NCBI GenBank assembly: GCA_937883885.1
Contig: CAKZXL010000535.1
Span: 1-16,835 of the forward strand
DNA from: an uncultured Aquincola sp.
GTDB lineage: Bacteria > Pseudomonadota > Gammaproteobacteria > Burkholderiales > Burkholderiaceae
Length of the DNA: 16,835 bases
Direction: 5' to 3'
A model generated the notes under the pieces. It was not told where the DNA came from. It worked only from the letters and a program-made list of their open reading frames with translations, and made no database searches. How positions within the stretch are numbered: the stretch's first letter is position 1; each line of letters opens with the position of its first letter. Both the position numbers and the translations under genes were made by a program. Positions 7,996 to 16,725 of this stretch are shown piece by piece.

Positions 7996-9711
7996 TCACT
8001 TGTAGATCAGCGAGTTGCCGACCACGGTGAGCAGGGCCTTGCCCTGGGCGACGATGGCGGTGCGGTAGGCCTCGAAGCGGGCGTCGGTCATCGCGTTGTC
8101 GTCGCGGGTGCCGCCGCCGGTGTTGGCCGTGCCGCCGAAGAAGTTGGTCATCACCGGCACGTGGATATGGCCGGCCGGAATGTCCAGGCGGAAGGTGTCG
8201 CGCAGCAGCGTGTTGCGGTAGGCACTTTCGTTGGACAGGTAGTCGCCGCCGCCGCCCTGGCGCGAGCAGGTGGCCAGGCTGGGTGCCACCACGGTGCTCA
8301 CGTCGGGCATCAGGTTCATCACGCCGTTGGAAGGCACGCTGACCGTGGCCACATCGTTGCAGTCGGGGAAGTAGGCGTAGTTGGTGTGCCAGGTGACGTT
8401 GAAGCCTTCGGTGCCTTCGCTGGTGGCGCCCGGCGGGCGGGCGATGCCCGTCTGCGTGCGGCCGGTGACCATGGCCGGCATCGGCAGCGAAGCGGTGGTG
8501 AACTGCGGCGGGTAGTCCTTCATCCAGGCGGTGGCGGCGTCGTAGCCCAGCCAGCGCTGCGGCGGGTTGATGTTGCAGCCCGAGCCTGCCAGCGTGATGG
8601 GCGCGGCCCCCGGCGTGGTGACGGTGCCGATGGGCAGCACGTAGCTGGGCAGCCGGGTGGCGCCGGCCGGGCAGTACACGATGCCGTCGTTGCCCGCTGA
8701 CGAGCCGTGGAAGCGGCCGTTCCACTGCTCCAGGTTGAACACGTTGGCACTGCCCTGGCTCATGGTGATGGAGGCATCCACCCGCTTGGGGCCGGGCTGG
8801 AAGTAAGGCGCCAGCGTGTCTTCCTGCATGCCCTTGTTGAAGGGGTCGTAGCTCACCGGCAGGATGTAGGCCTCCACGTGCATCACGCTGCCGTCGGCCA
8901 GCGTCACCTCCTTGCCGTCCATCTCCAGCGCGGTGGCGCCTGAAGGATTGCCGTTGCGCAGGCCGGTGTTGGGCGTGCCCGGCACGCCCAGCGTGAAGGT
9001 GTCGAAGCCGCTGAGGATCATGCGGCGGTACTTCTTGCCCGAAGGGGCATTGCCTTCGGGCAGGTTGATGTCGTACTGCCCGCGCGAGGCACGTTCGAGC
9101 TGCCATTGCAGGTCGTCGGTCTCGGCGGCGGTCATCGCGAAGGCGGGCTTCCACTGCCGCAGCGCCTTGGTCATCTGCACGCGGGCCCAGTACAGCATGC
9201 GGTCGTCGCTGTTGGGCAGCACGCTGCCCGCGGGCGAGGCACGGCGGCCCTGCACGCGGTCGACCGCGGCCTTCCACAGCGCCAGGCCTTCGGCCTTGAC
9301 CAGGTCCACCGCCTGCGCGTAGCTGGTGACGGTGGTGGTGCCGCCGGCGCCGCACAGCTTGGTGGCAAAGGCCGGCGCAAAGCTGTCGAAGCCGGTGTCC
9401 TTGAGGATGCGGTCGGCCAGCGGCGTGGCATTGCTGCCCACCACGTTGGCGCCGCTGAAGGGCAGCGGCGTCTGCAGCCGCTGTTCTTCGTAGGCCAGGG
9501 CCACGCTGGTGTCCACGCTGCAGGCCACGGTGGGTGCGGGGGCGGGCGGCGGCGGGGCGGTGGTGTCGTCGCCATCGTCGCTGCCGCCGCAGGCGGCCAG
9601 CAGCACGGCGGCCGCCAGCGCGGTGAGGTGGGGGGTGAGGTGCGGGGTGAAGGGGGCCTGCAGCCGCGCGTTCCTGGGCGCGGGGCGGGGCGAGGGTGGG
9701 GCTTGCAACAT
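7996..9711 (-). CDS. Pyroglutamyl-peptidase-like (peptidase C15 fold) outer-membrane lipoprotein, probable catalytic Cys missing
   Basis: This 571-residue lipoprotein has lipobox LLAAC with lipidated Cys41; Gly at +2 predicts outer-membrane sorting. An acidic/Pro-rich linker follows, then an alpha-helical N-terminal region (about 70-225, with LYWARVQMTKALRQW). Residues about 229-560 resemble pyrrolidone carboxyl peptidase: MILSGFDTFT and GNPSGATAL match the opening loop, VEAYILPVSYDPF the second strand, NLEQWNGR the Glu region (E328), and AGHIHVPV the His region (H517). The Cys region reads YLSNESAYRNTLLRDTF, with Arg/Asn where the nucleophilic Cys is expected. Family members are about 215 residues; this is far larger. 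Six further Cys suggest disulfides. The ATG at 9711 has AGGAG five bases upstream, better than ATG 9729. The role may be pyroglutamyl-peptide cleavage or binding near the 5-oxoprolinase operon; the assignment rests on motifs only. Confidence 0.72.
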   Translation of the reverse strand: MLQAPPSPRPAPRNARLQAPFTPHLTPHLTALAAAVLLAACGGSDDGDDTTAPPPPAPAPTVACSVDTSVALAYEEQRLQTPLPFSGANVVGSNATPLADRILKDTGFDSFAPAFATKLCGAGGTTTVTSYAQAVDLVKAEGLALWKAAVDRVQGRRASPAGSVLPNSDDRMLYWARVQMTKALRQWKPAFAMTAAETDDLQWQLERASRGQYDINLPEGNAPSGKKYRRMILSGFDTFTLGVPGTPNTGLRNGNPSGATALEMDGKEVTLADGSVMHVEAYILPVSYDPFNKGMQEDTLAPYFQPGPKRVDASITMSQGSANVFNLEQWNGRFHGSSAGNDGIVYCPAGATRLPSYVLPIGTVTTPGAAPITLAGSGCNINPPQRWLGYDAATAWMKDYPPQFTTASLPMPAMVTGRTQTGIARPPGATSEGTEGFNVTWHTNYAYFPDCNDVATVSVPSNGVMNLMPDVSTVVAPSLATCSRQGGGGDYLSNESAYRNTLLRDTFRLDIPAGHIHVPVMTNFFGGTANTGGGTRDDNAMTDARFEAYRTAIVAQGKALLTVVGNSLIYK

Positions 9712-9833
9712 CGTGACTCCTACTGGCATTTGCTTCGACTACTTGTCGGCGCGGCGCGCCGATCTCCTGCAACGCGGGTCGTGGTGGTCAATCGATACGC
9801 AGTCCCTCCCCTGAACCTGGGTGCGGGCGCGGG
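9712..9833 (-). promoter_or_regulatory. Gap between biotin carrier and lipoprotein genes, with a hairpin
   Basis: These 122 bases separate the packed TRAP/oxoprolinase genes from the lipoprotein gene on the same strand. They hold a perfect 7-base inverted repeat (9746-9762) and the lipoprotein's AGGAG site (9717-9721). TTGACC at 9791-9786 on the minus strand could be a -35, but no matching -10 lies 16-18 bases downstream, so a separate promoter is possible but not shown. Confidence 0.35.
9746..9762 (-). repeat. Perfect GC-rich hairpin, 7-base stem and 3-base loop
   Basis: TCGGCGC and GCGCCGA are exact reverse complements around a GGC centre (GCC on the minus strand). It lies about 72 bases after the biotin carrier stop and 35 before the lipoprotein start. 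No T-run follows in the direction of transcription, so it is not a standard intrinsic terminator; it might instead stabilise mRNA or attenuate transcription. Confidence 0.4.
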
Positions 9834-10055
9834 CTATGAAGCCAGCACCACCAGCACCTGGTCCTCTTCCACCATGTCGCCTTCGGCCACATGGACGGCC
9901 TGCACGGTGCCGGCGCAGGGCGCGGGCAGCGGGATTTCCATCTTCATCGACTCCACCACCAGCAAGGTGTCGCCTTCGGCCACGGCCTGGCCGGCCACGG
10001 CTTCGATCTTCCAGATGCGGCCGCTGACGTCGGCCTTGACTCGGGTTTCAGGCAC
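9834..10055 (-). CDS. Biotin carboxyl carrier protein (biotinyl-domain only)
   Basis: This 73-residue protein is almost exactly one biotinyl/lipoyl domain. The biotinylation site is K38 in ESMKME, flanked by the conserved hairpin patterns GRIWKIEAVAGQAVAEGD and APCAGTVQAVHVAEGD. It carries carboxybiotin between a biotin carboxylase and a carboxyltransferase. Unlike housekeeping AccB (about 150 residues) it has no Pro/Ala-rich N-terminal linker. The GTG start at 10055 is chosen because AGGAG lies seven bases upstream and the domain begins here; the frame extends to 10145 only as antisense/overlap. It overlaps the pxpA stop by eight bases, implying coupled translation. The neighbouring biotin carboxylase and PxpB/PxpC are the likely partners, as in urea carboxylase where the equivalent domains are fused. 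Confidence 0.9.
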   Translation of the reverse strand: MPETRVKADVSGRIWKIEAVAGQAVAEGDTLLVVESMKMEIPLPAPCAGTVQAVHVAEGDMVEEDQVLVVLAS

Positions 10056-10836
10056 GGTGGCTCTCCTGGGTGGGGGCGGCGCCGGGCGCCTGCAGCTGCA
10101 CGCCATCGGCCTGCAGCGCTGCGCGCAAGGTCTGCGCGAATTCAAGGGCGCCGGGCTGGTCGCCGTGGATGCACAAGGTGTCGGCGCGCAGGGGCACGCT
10201 GTTGCCGCTGAGCGCGGTGACCGAGCCGGCCAGCATCTGACGCACCTGGGCCAGCGCCTGGCCGGCGTCTTCGATCATGGCGCCGGGCGTGCCGCGCGGC
10301 GACAGGCTGCCGTCGTCCTGGTAGCTGCGGTCGGCAAACACCTCGGAAGCGGCGCGCAGGCCGATGGCTTCGGCGGCGCGGATCATCTCGCTGCCTGCCA
10401 GGCCGAAGAACACCAGCGTCGGGTTCACGTCGCGCACGGCCTGCACCAGCGCATCGGCCAGCTTGCGGTCCTTGGCGGCCATGTTGTAGAGCGCGCCATG
10501 CGGCTTGACGTGGTTGAGCCGGCCGCCGGCTGCCTGGGCAAAGCCCATCAGCGCGCCCACCTGGTACACCGTCATCGCATAGGCGTCGGCCGGCGAGACC
10601 TGCATCACCCGCCGGCCGAAGCCTTGCAGGTCGGGCAGGCTGGGATGCGCGCCCACCTTCACGCCCTTGGCCAGCGCCGCCCCCACCACGCGCCGCATGG
10701 TGGGCGGATCGCCCGCATGAAAGCCGCAGGCGATGTTGGCCGAGGTGACGTGGTCGAGGATGGCGATGTCGTTGCCCATGGTGTAGGCGCCGAAGCCTTC
10801 GCCCATGTCGCAGTTCAGGTCCAGGGTGGGGGTCAT
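10048..10836 (-). CDS. pxpA: 5-oxoprolinase subunit PxpA (LamB/YcsF family)
   Basis: This 262-residue cytoplasmic protein is of the usual family length. It begins with the hallmark DLNCDMGEGFG (residues 6-16), continues with ANIACGFHAGDP (33-44), VGAHPSLPDLQGFGRR, HVKPHGALYN, and near the C-terminus LCIHGDQPGA. PxpA, PxpB and PxpC together cleave 5-oxoproline to glutamate with ATP in Bacillus subtilis and related bacteria. The ATG at 10836 overlaps the pxpC stop in an ATGA junction and has GGAGA six bases upstream. Downstream the biotin carrier gene overlaps its stop. The gene order pxpB-pxpC-pxpA and the tight overlaps point to one complex. Confidence 0.95.
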   Translation of the reverse strand: MTPTLDLNCDMGEGFGAYTMGNDIAILDHVTSANIACGFHAGDPPTMRRVVGAALAKGVKVGAHPSLPDLQGFGRRVMQVSPADAYAMTVYQVGALMGFAQAAGGRLNHVKPHGALYNMAAKDRKLADALVQAVRDVNPTLVFFGLAGSEMIRAAEAIGLRAASEVFADRSYQDDGSLSPRGTPGAMIEDAGQALAQVRQMLAGSVTALSGNSVPLRADTLCIHGDQPGALEFAQTLRAALQADGVQLQAPGAAPTQESHRA

Positions 10837-11810
10837 GCGGGTTCTCCGGCGGTGCCGATCAGCTGCGCCTGCAGCGCCTGCAGCAGTTGCTCGCGCTCCA
10901 GGTGCAGGGCCTGCGCCTCGGCCAGCGTGATGGGCACGAAGCGCAGCGCCTGCTTGGGGGCCAGCTGGGCCAGCAGCGGCAGGTCGACGCTGGCCACGTG
11001 GGCGATCTTGGGATAGCCGCCGGCGCTTTGCCGCTCGGCCATCAGCACGATGGGCTGGCCGTCGGGCGGCACCTGCACGGTGCCGAAGGCCACGCCTTCG
11101 GAAATCAGCTCGGGCCCCGGCAGCCGCGGCAGCGCCGGGCCTTCCAGCCGGTAGCCCATGCGGTCGGATTGCGGGCTGAGGCGGTACACCGCGGCGGCCA
11201 TCTGCGCCAGCGCTTCGGCGCTGAAGAGGTGCGCATGCTCGCCGGGCACCACGCGCACCGGCGTCACCGCCTCGGCGGCGGCCAGCGGCACCGGCACCGC
11301 CAGGTCGCCCGGCAGGGCGGCCGGTGCCAGCGGGCGCGGCGCAGGGCCGATGGGCAGCACATCGCCCTTGCGCAGCGCGCGGCCGGCAAAGCCGCCGAAG
11401 CCGCCGCGCACGAAGGTGCTGCGGCTGCCCATCACCGGCGCCACCGCAAAGCCGCCCTGCACCGCCAGGTAGCAGCGCAGGCCGTTGATGCGCTTGCCGA
11501 AGTCCAGCTGCGTGCCGGCGGGCAGGTGGACGCGCTCATACATGGGCAGCGGCTCGCCGCCCACTTGAGCCGACAAGTCGGCCCCGCACAGTGCGATGCA
11601 GGCTGCCTGCTCGAAGCGCAGGCAGGGGCCCATCAGCAGGATCTCCAGCGTGGCCTCGTCCTCGGCATTGCCGGCCAGCAGGTTGGCCACGCGGTGCGAG
11701 AAGTCGTCCATCGCGCCGCCCACCGGCACGCCGTAGCGCTGCCAGCCCCAGCGGCCGCGGTCCTGCAGCTGCGTCTGCGCGCCGGGCTTGATCACGGTGA
11801 TGCCGCTCAT
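10833..11810 (-). CDS. pxpC: 5-oxoprolinase subunit PxpC (KipA / AHS2 carboxyltransferase-like)
   Basis: This 325-residue protein belongs to the allophanate-hydrolase-subunit-2 (AHS2/KipA) family. It shows VIKPGAQTQLQDRGRWG (residues 6-22) and the RYGVPVGGAMD signature, LEILLMGPCLRF, LRCYLAVQGGF, and the C-terminal QPIVLMAERQSAGGYPKIAHV. In PxpABC it pairs with PxpB. The same fold forms half of the carboxyltransferase domain of urea carboxylase, which is why such proteins are often called biotin-dependent carboxyltransferases. The ATG at 11810 overlaps the pxpB stop (ATGA) and has GGAGG four bases upstream; the frame that extends to 12215 is antisense or overlap with pxpB. The last codons overlap the pxpA start. 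Confidence 0.94.
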   Translation of the reverse strand: MSGITVIKPGAQTQLQDRGRWGWQRYGVPVGGAMDDFSHRVANLLAGNAEDEATLEILLMGPCLRFEQAACIALCGADLSAQVGGEPLPMYERVHLPAGTQLDFGKRINGLRCYLAVQGGFAVAPVMGSRSTFVRGGFGGFAGRALRKGDVLPIGPAPRPLAPAALPGDLAVPVPLAAAEAVTPVRVVPGEHAHLFSAEALAQMAAAVYRLSPQSDRMGYRLEGPALPRLPGPELISEGVAFGTVQVPPDGQPIVLMAERQSAGGYPKIAHVASVDLPLLAQLAPKQALRFVPITLAEAQALHLEREQLLQALQAQLIGTAGEPA

Positions 11811-12516
11811 GCCGCCTCCGTGGTCAGCAGGTGCCGGTAGGTGGCCTCGTCGATCGGCACGAAGCGGATCGCATCGCCCGGGCCCAGCAGGCAGGGCGGC
11901 TCGGTGCCCGCGTCGAACAGCTTGAGCGGCGTGCGGCCGATGATGTTCCAGCCGCCGGGCGTGTCCAGCGGGTAGATGCAGGTCTGGTCGCGCGCGATGG
12001 CCACCGAGCCCGGCGGCACCGAGGTGCGCGGCGTGGTGCGGCGCGGCATCTGCAACGCCGGGTCCAGCCCGCCGATGAACGGAAAGCCCGGCGCAAAGCC
12101 CAGCATGTACACCACGTGCGGCGATGCGCCGTGGCGGCGGATCACTTCGTCGGTGGGCAGGCCGCGCTGGCGCGCCACGTCGTCCAGGTCGGGGCCGGCC
12201 TCGCCGCCGTACCACACCGGCACCTCGAAGCTGCGGGCCGGGGTGGCCTGGGCATCGAGGTCCATCTCCAGCCGCTGCAACAGCTGCAGGCGCAGGCGGT
12301 CATGCGGCGTGCCGCCGCTGCCGGGCACCTGCTCGGGCCGGTAGTGCAGCGTCACGGTGCTGAAGGCGGGCACCACGTCGTGCACAGCGCGCAGCGGGTG
12401 CTGCAGCAGGTGGTTCACGAAGGCATGCACCCGGTGGCTGATGCGCAGGTCCACGCTGTCGCCGAAGCCCACCAGCAGCGCGCTGTCGCCCACCGGCTCG
12501 ATGCGCCAGCCGGCCA

Positions 12517-12517
<1 letters not shown>
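11807..12517 (-). CDS. pxpB: 5-oxoprolinase subunit PxpB (KipI / AHS1 family)
   Basis: This 236-residue protein begins WRIEPVGDSALLVGFGD and carries the AHS1/KipI core: YMLGFAPGFPFIGGLD, PRRTTPRTSVPPGSVAIA, IYPLDTPGGWNIIGRTP, and FVPIDEATY near the end. It forms a complex with PxpC; in B. subtilis the homologues were first known as the KinA inhibitor KipI and its antagonist KipA. The ATG at 12517 shares one base with the stop of the biotin carboxylase gene, with AAGGAG seven bases upstream; the longer frame up to 13219 lies inside the carboxylase gene in another frame and is not real. Fused AHS1-AHS2 modules form the carboxyltransferase of urea carboxylase, which fits the adjacent biotin genes. 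Confidence 0.94.
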
Positions 12518-13902
<1,385 letters not shown>

Positions 13903-13921
13903 GGGGGTCGAGAAGGGTGGG

Positions 13922-15220
13922 TCAGCCCATGGCGCCGGGCAGCACCATCACGATCTGCGGGAACACGGTGATGAGCACCGTGGCCACCACCAGCAGCAGG
14001 AAAAACGGCAGCGCCATGCGCGCCAGCGTGAACAGCTGCAGCCCGGTGATGCCCTGGATGACGAACAGGTTGAAGCCCACCGGCGGCGTGATCTGCGCCA
14101 TCTCCACCACCAGGATCAGGTAGATGCCGAACCACAGCGGGTCGATGCCGGCGGCCTGCACCGCGGGCATCAGCACCGCGCTGGTGAGCACGACGATGGA
14201 GATGCCGTCGAGGAAGCAGCCCAGCAGCACGAAGAACACCGTGAGCACCGCCAGCAGCCCGTAGGCCGACAGGCCCAGCGACGAGATCCAGGCCGCGACG
14301 TTGGCCGGCAGGCCGGTGAAGCTCATCGCGCTGGTGAGGTAGGCCGCACCCAGCAGGATGAAGGTGATCATGCAGCTGGTGCGGGCCGCGCCCATCAGGC
14401 TGGCCACGAAGCTGGCGCGGTTGAGCGAGCCGCCCAGCCCGGCGATCAGCAGCGAGCCGATGACGCCGATGGCGGCCGCCTCGGTGGCGGTGGCCACGCC
14501 GGCATAGATGGAGCCGATGACCCCGGCGATGAGCAGCCCCACCGGCGCCAGCAGCCGCAGCCGCGCAAAGCGCTGGCCCCAGGACACGGTTTCTTCTTCT
14601 TTGGGTATCTGGTCGGGGTGCCGCCAGGCCCACAGCGCGATGTAGCCCGAGAACAGCAGCATCAGCAGCATGCCGGGCAGGATGCCGGCGGTGAACAGCT
14701 TGACGATGGACACCTGCGCCGCCACGCCGTAGACGATCATCACGATGGAAGGCGGGATCAGCAGCCCCAGCGTGCCCGCACCGGCCAGCGAGCCCACCGC
14801 GATGCCTTGCGCATACCCGCGCGATTGCAGCTCGGGCAGCGAGATCTTGCCGATGGTGGCCGCGGTGGCGGCCGACGAGCCGCTGACCGCCGCGAAGATG
14901 CCGCAGCCCAGCACGTTGACGTGCAGCAGCCGGCCGGGCAGCTTCTGCACCCAGGGCCCCAGGCCCGAGAACATGTCTTCGGCCAGCCGCGTGCGGTACA
15001 GGATCTCGCCCATCCAGATGAACAGCGGCAGCGCGGTGAGTGCCCAGCTGGCGGTGGAGCTCCAGCCGGTGGTGGCGAACAGCACCCCGGGCGGCGCCGA
15101 GGTGAACAGCATCAGCCCGGCCAGGCCGCAGGCGATGAGGGCCAGCGCCACCCACACACCCAGGCCCAATAGCAGGAACAGCACCGCCATCAGCACGGCG
15201 GCTTGCGCAAGATCGCTCAC
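13922..15220 (-). CDS. dctM: TRAP transporter large permease subunit DctM
   Basis: This 432-residue, very hydrophobic inner-membrane protein has about a dozen membrane segments, the usual DctM size. The family signature is clear in NVLGCGIFAAVSGSSAATAA, the following TIGKISLPELQSRGY and the AGAGTLGLLIPPSIVMIVYG region, with EMAQITPPVGFNLFV toward the C-terminus. DctM is the sodium-coupled translocation subunit working with DctQ and a periplasmic binding protein. The GTG start at 15220 is chosen because AAGAGG lies seven bases upstream and the hydrophobic segment begins ten residues in; the frame continues to 15283 into dctQ. The biotin carboxylase gene follows after 19 bases, so transport and catabolism are probably one operon. 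Confidence 0.95.
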   Translation of the reverse strand: MSDLAQAAVLMAVLFLLLGLGVWVALALIACGLAGLMLFTSAPPGVLFATTGWSSTASWALTALPLFIWMGEILYRTRLAEDMFSGLGPWVQKLPGRLLHVNVLGCGIFAAVSGSSAATAATIGKISLPELQSRGYAQGIAVGSLAGAGTLGLLIPPSIVMIVYGVAAQVSIVKLFTAGILPGMLLMLLFSGYIALWAWRHPDQIPKEEETVSWGQRFARLRLLAPVGLLIAGVIGSIYAGVATATEAAAIGVIGSLLIAGLGGSLNRASFVASLMGAARTSCMITFILLGAAYLTSAMSFTGLPANVAAWISSLGLSAYGLLAVLTVFFVLLGCFLDGISIVVLTSAVLMPAVQAAGIDPLWFGIYLILVVEMAQITPPVGFNLFVIQGITGLQLFTLARMALPFFLLLVVATVLITVFPQIVMVLPGAMG

Positions 15221-15251
15221 GGGGCGGCCTCTTGTAGAAGGATGAAAAGCG

Positions 15252-15758
15252 CTATTCGGTGCGCGCCACGTCGGCGCCGGCATCGGGCAGCGGCCGGCCG
15301 GTGATGCAGCGCAGCAGGCGGTCGGCCAGCATCAGCGCCAGCAGCGCCATGCCCACCGCCATCGACAGCTGCGGAATCCACAGCGGCACCTTCACCATGC
15401 CCTGCGCCACTTCGTCGAACTGCCACGAGTCGTAGACGAACATCGTGGTGTGGAAGGCCGCCCAGCCCGCCAGCGCCACGCCGATGGCCGAGGCCAGCAG
15501 CTCGAAGGCCTTGTGCAAGGTCTTGGGCAGGAACTGCAGCACCAGCGTCACGCGGATGTGATCACCATGCCGCATGGCATACGGCAGCGCCAGGAAGGCG
15601 CTGGCGGCCATGGCCCAGGCCGCGAAGTCGTCGGCCGCGGGAATCTGCTGGCCGGCCAGCCGGGCCACGATCTGCGCGGTGATCACCACGCCGATGGCGG
15701 CCAGCGATACCGCCGAAGCAGCGCCCGAGAGGCGGGCCAGTCGGTCGAGCAGGGACAT
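15252..15758 (-). CDS. dctQ: TRAP transporter small permease subunit DctQ
   Basis: This 168-residue protein has four hydrophobic segments (about residues 12-34, 43-62, 82-108 and 124-148) and the DctQ-type stretch AMRHGDHIRVTLVLQFLP after the second. The small subunit pairs with DctM in the inner membrane. Its ATG at 15758 follows the dctP stop by seven bases and lacks an obvious Shine-Dalgarno sequence, suggesting translational coupling. It ends 31 bases before the dctM start. Confidence 0.92.
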   Translation of the reverse strand: MSLLDRLARLSGAASAVSLAAIGVVITAQIVARLAGQQIPAADDFAAWAMAASAFLALPYAMRHGDHIRVTLVLQFLPKTLHKAFELLASAIGVALAGWAAFHTTMFVYDSWQFDEVAQGMVKVPLWIPQLSMAVGMALLALMLADRLLRCITGRPLPDAGADVARTE

Positions 15759-15765
15759 GGCGGGC

Positions 15766-16725
15766 TCAGCGGCGGTAGGCTTCCAGCACTTTGGCGCCGT
15801 CGGGGCCGGCCTTCTTCAGCCATTCGTCGGCCATGGTCTCGCCGATCTTCTTCAGCTCGGGCGCCATCGCCGGCGGCACCGGGTGCACGGTGATGCCCTT
15901 GCTGGCCAGCGTCTGCGTCAGCTTGGCGGTGAGTTCACGGCCCATCTGCCAGCCGCGGGCTTCAGCCTTCTTGCCGGCGTCCATCACGGCCTGGCGCTGC
16001 TCGGCCGGCAGCGCCATCAGCGCGCGCTTGTTGGCGATGACGATGGCCTGCGGAATGAAGGCCTGCACGTCGTAGTAGTGCTTGACGTAGTCCCAGGCCT
16101 GGGTGTCCACGCCGGTGGCCGGCGAGGTGATCATCATGTCGATCACGCCGGTGGAAAAGGCCTGCGGCACCTCGGCCGTCTGGATGGTGGTGGGCACCGC
16201 GCCCATCAGCGTGACCATGCGGCTGGTGGAGGCGCTGTAGGCGCGAAAGCGCGCGCCTTTCAGGTCGGCCACGGTGTTGACCGGCGTCTTGGTGTAGATG
16301 CCTTGCGGCGGCCACGGCGCGCCATACACCAGCACCACGCCCTGCTTGTCCAGCCGCTGCGCGATCTGCTCGCGTGCGGCCTTCCACAGCTTCTCGGTGG
16401 CGTCGAAGGAGTTGGCCAGGAAGGGCACGCTGTCGATCTCGAACATCGGGTCTTCATTGCCCAGGGCCGACATCAGGAACTCGCCGATGGGCACGATGCC
16501 CTGCTGCACGCCGCGCTTCACTTCGGGGCGCTTGAGCAGCACGCTGTTGCTCTGCACCTTGAACTCGAGCTGGCCGTTGGTGGCTGCCTTCACCTCGTCG
16601 GCGAACTGGCGCACGTTCTGCGTCAGGTAGTTGGCATCGGGCTGCTCGGCCGACAGGTTCCAGGTGGCGGCCTGGGAGGCCAGGGTGCACAGCGCAGCGG
16701 CGGTGGCAACGATCAGGCGTTTCAT
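15766..16725 (-). CDS. dctP: TRAP transporter substrate-binding protein DctP, candidate pyroglutamate binder
   Basis: This 319-residue exported protein has signal peptide MKRLIVATAAALCTLASQAA, cleaved near residue 20. The mature part is a DctP-family binding protein: FADEVKAATNGQLEFKV (41-57), DPMFEIDSVPFLA, and DLKGARFRAYSASTSRM with the conserved ligand-carboxylate Arg (about R161), then GAVPTTIQTAEVPQAFSTGVID. The mature protein delivers its ligand to DctQM. Bordetella pertussis DctP6 and DctP7 are, as I recall, pyroglutamate-binding members of this family; linkage to PxpABC suggests the same ligand here (inference). The ATG at 16725 is chosen because it begins the signal peptide and GAGGA lies eight bases upstream; a longer frame to 16818 adds 31 non-signal residues. 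It is the first gene of the minus-strand operon. Confidence 0.93.
   Translation of the reverse strand: MKRLIVATAAALCTLASQAATWNLSAEQPDANYLTQNVRQFADEVKAATNGQLEFKVQSNSVLLKRPEVKRGVQQGIVPIGEFLMSALGNEDPMFEIDSVPFLANSFDATEKLWKAAREQIAQRLDKQGVVLVYGAPWPPQGIYTKTPVNTVADLKGARFRAYSASTSRMVTLMGAVPTTIQTAEVPQAFSTGVIDMMITSPATGVDTQAWDYVKHYYDVQAFIPQAIVIANKRALMALPAEQRQAVMDAGKKAEARGWQMGRELTAKLTQTLASKGITVHPVPPAMAPELKKIGETMADEWLKKAGPDGAKVLEAYRR

Noticed and set aside
7955..9772. A 605-codon minus-strand frame overlapping the lipoprotein gene.
   Set aside because: It is an Arg/His/Gly/Gln-rich frame-shifted shadow of the lipoprotein gene, whose own frame has a lipobox and C15-like motifs.
9106..11016. A 636-codon plus-strand frame over the lipoprotein, biotin carrier and pxpA genes.
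   Set aside because: It has low-complexity Gly/Ala/His/Arg composition and crosses three recognised minus-strand genes; it is a shadow frame.
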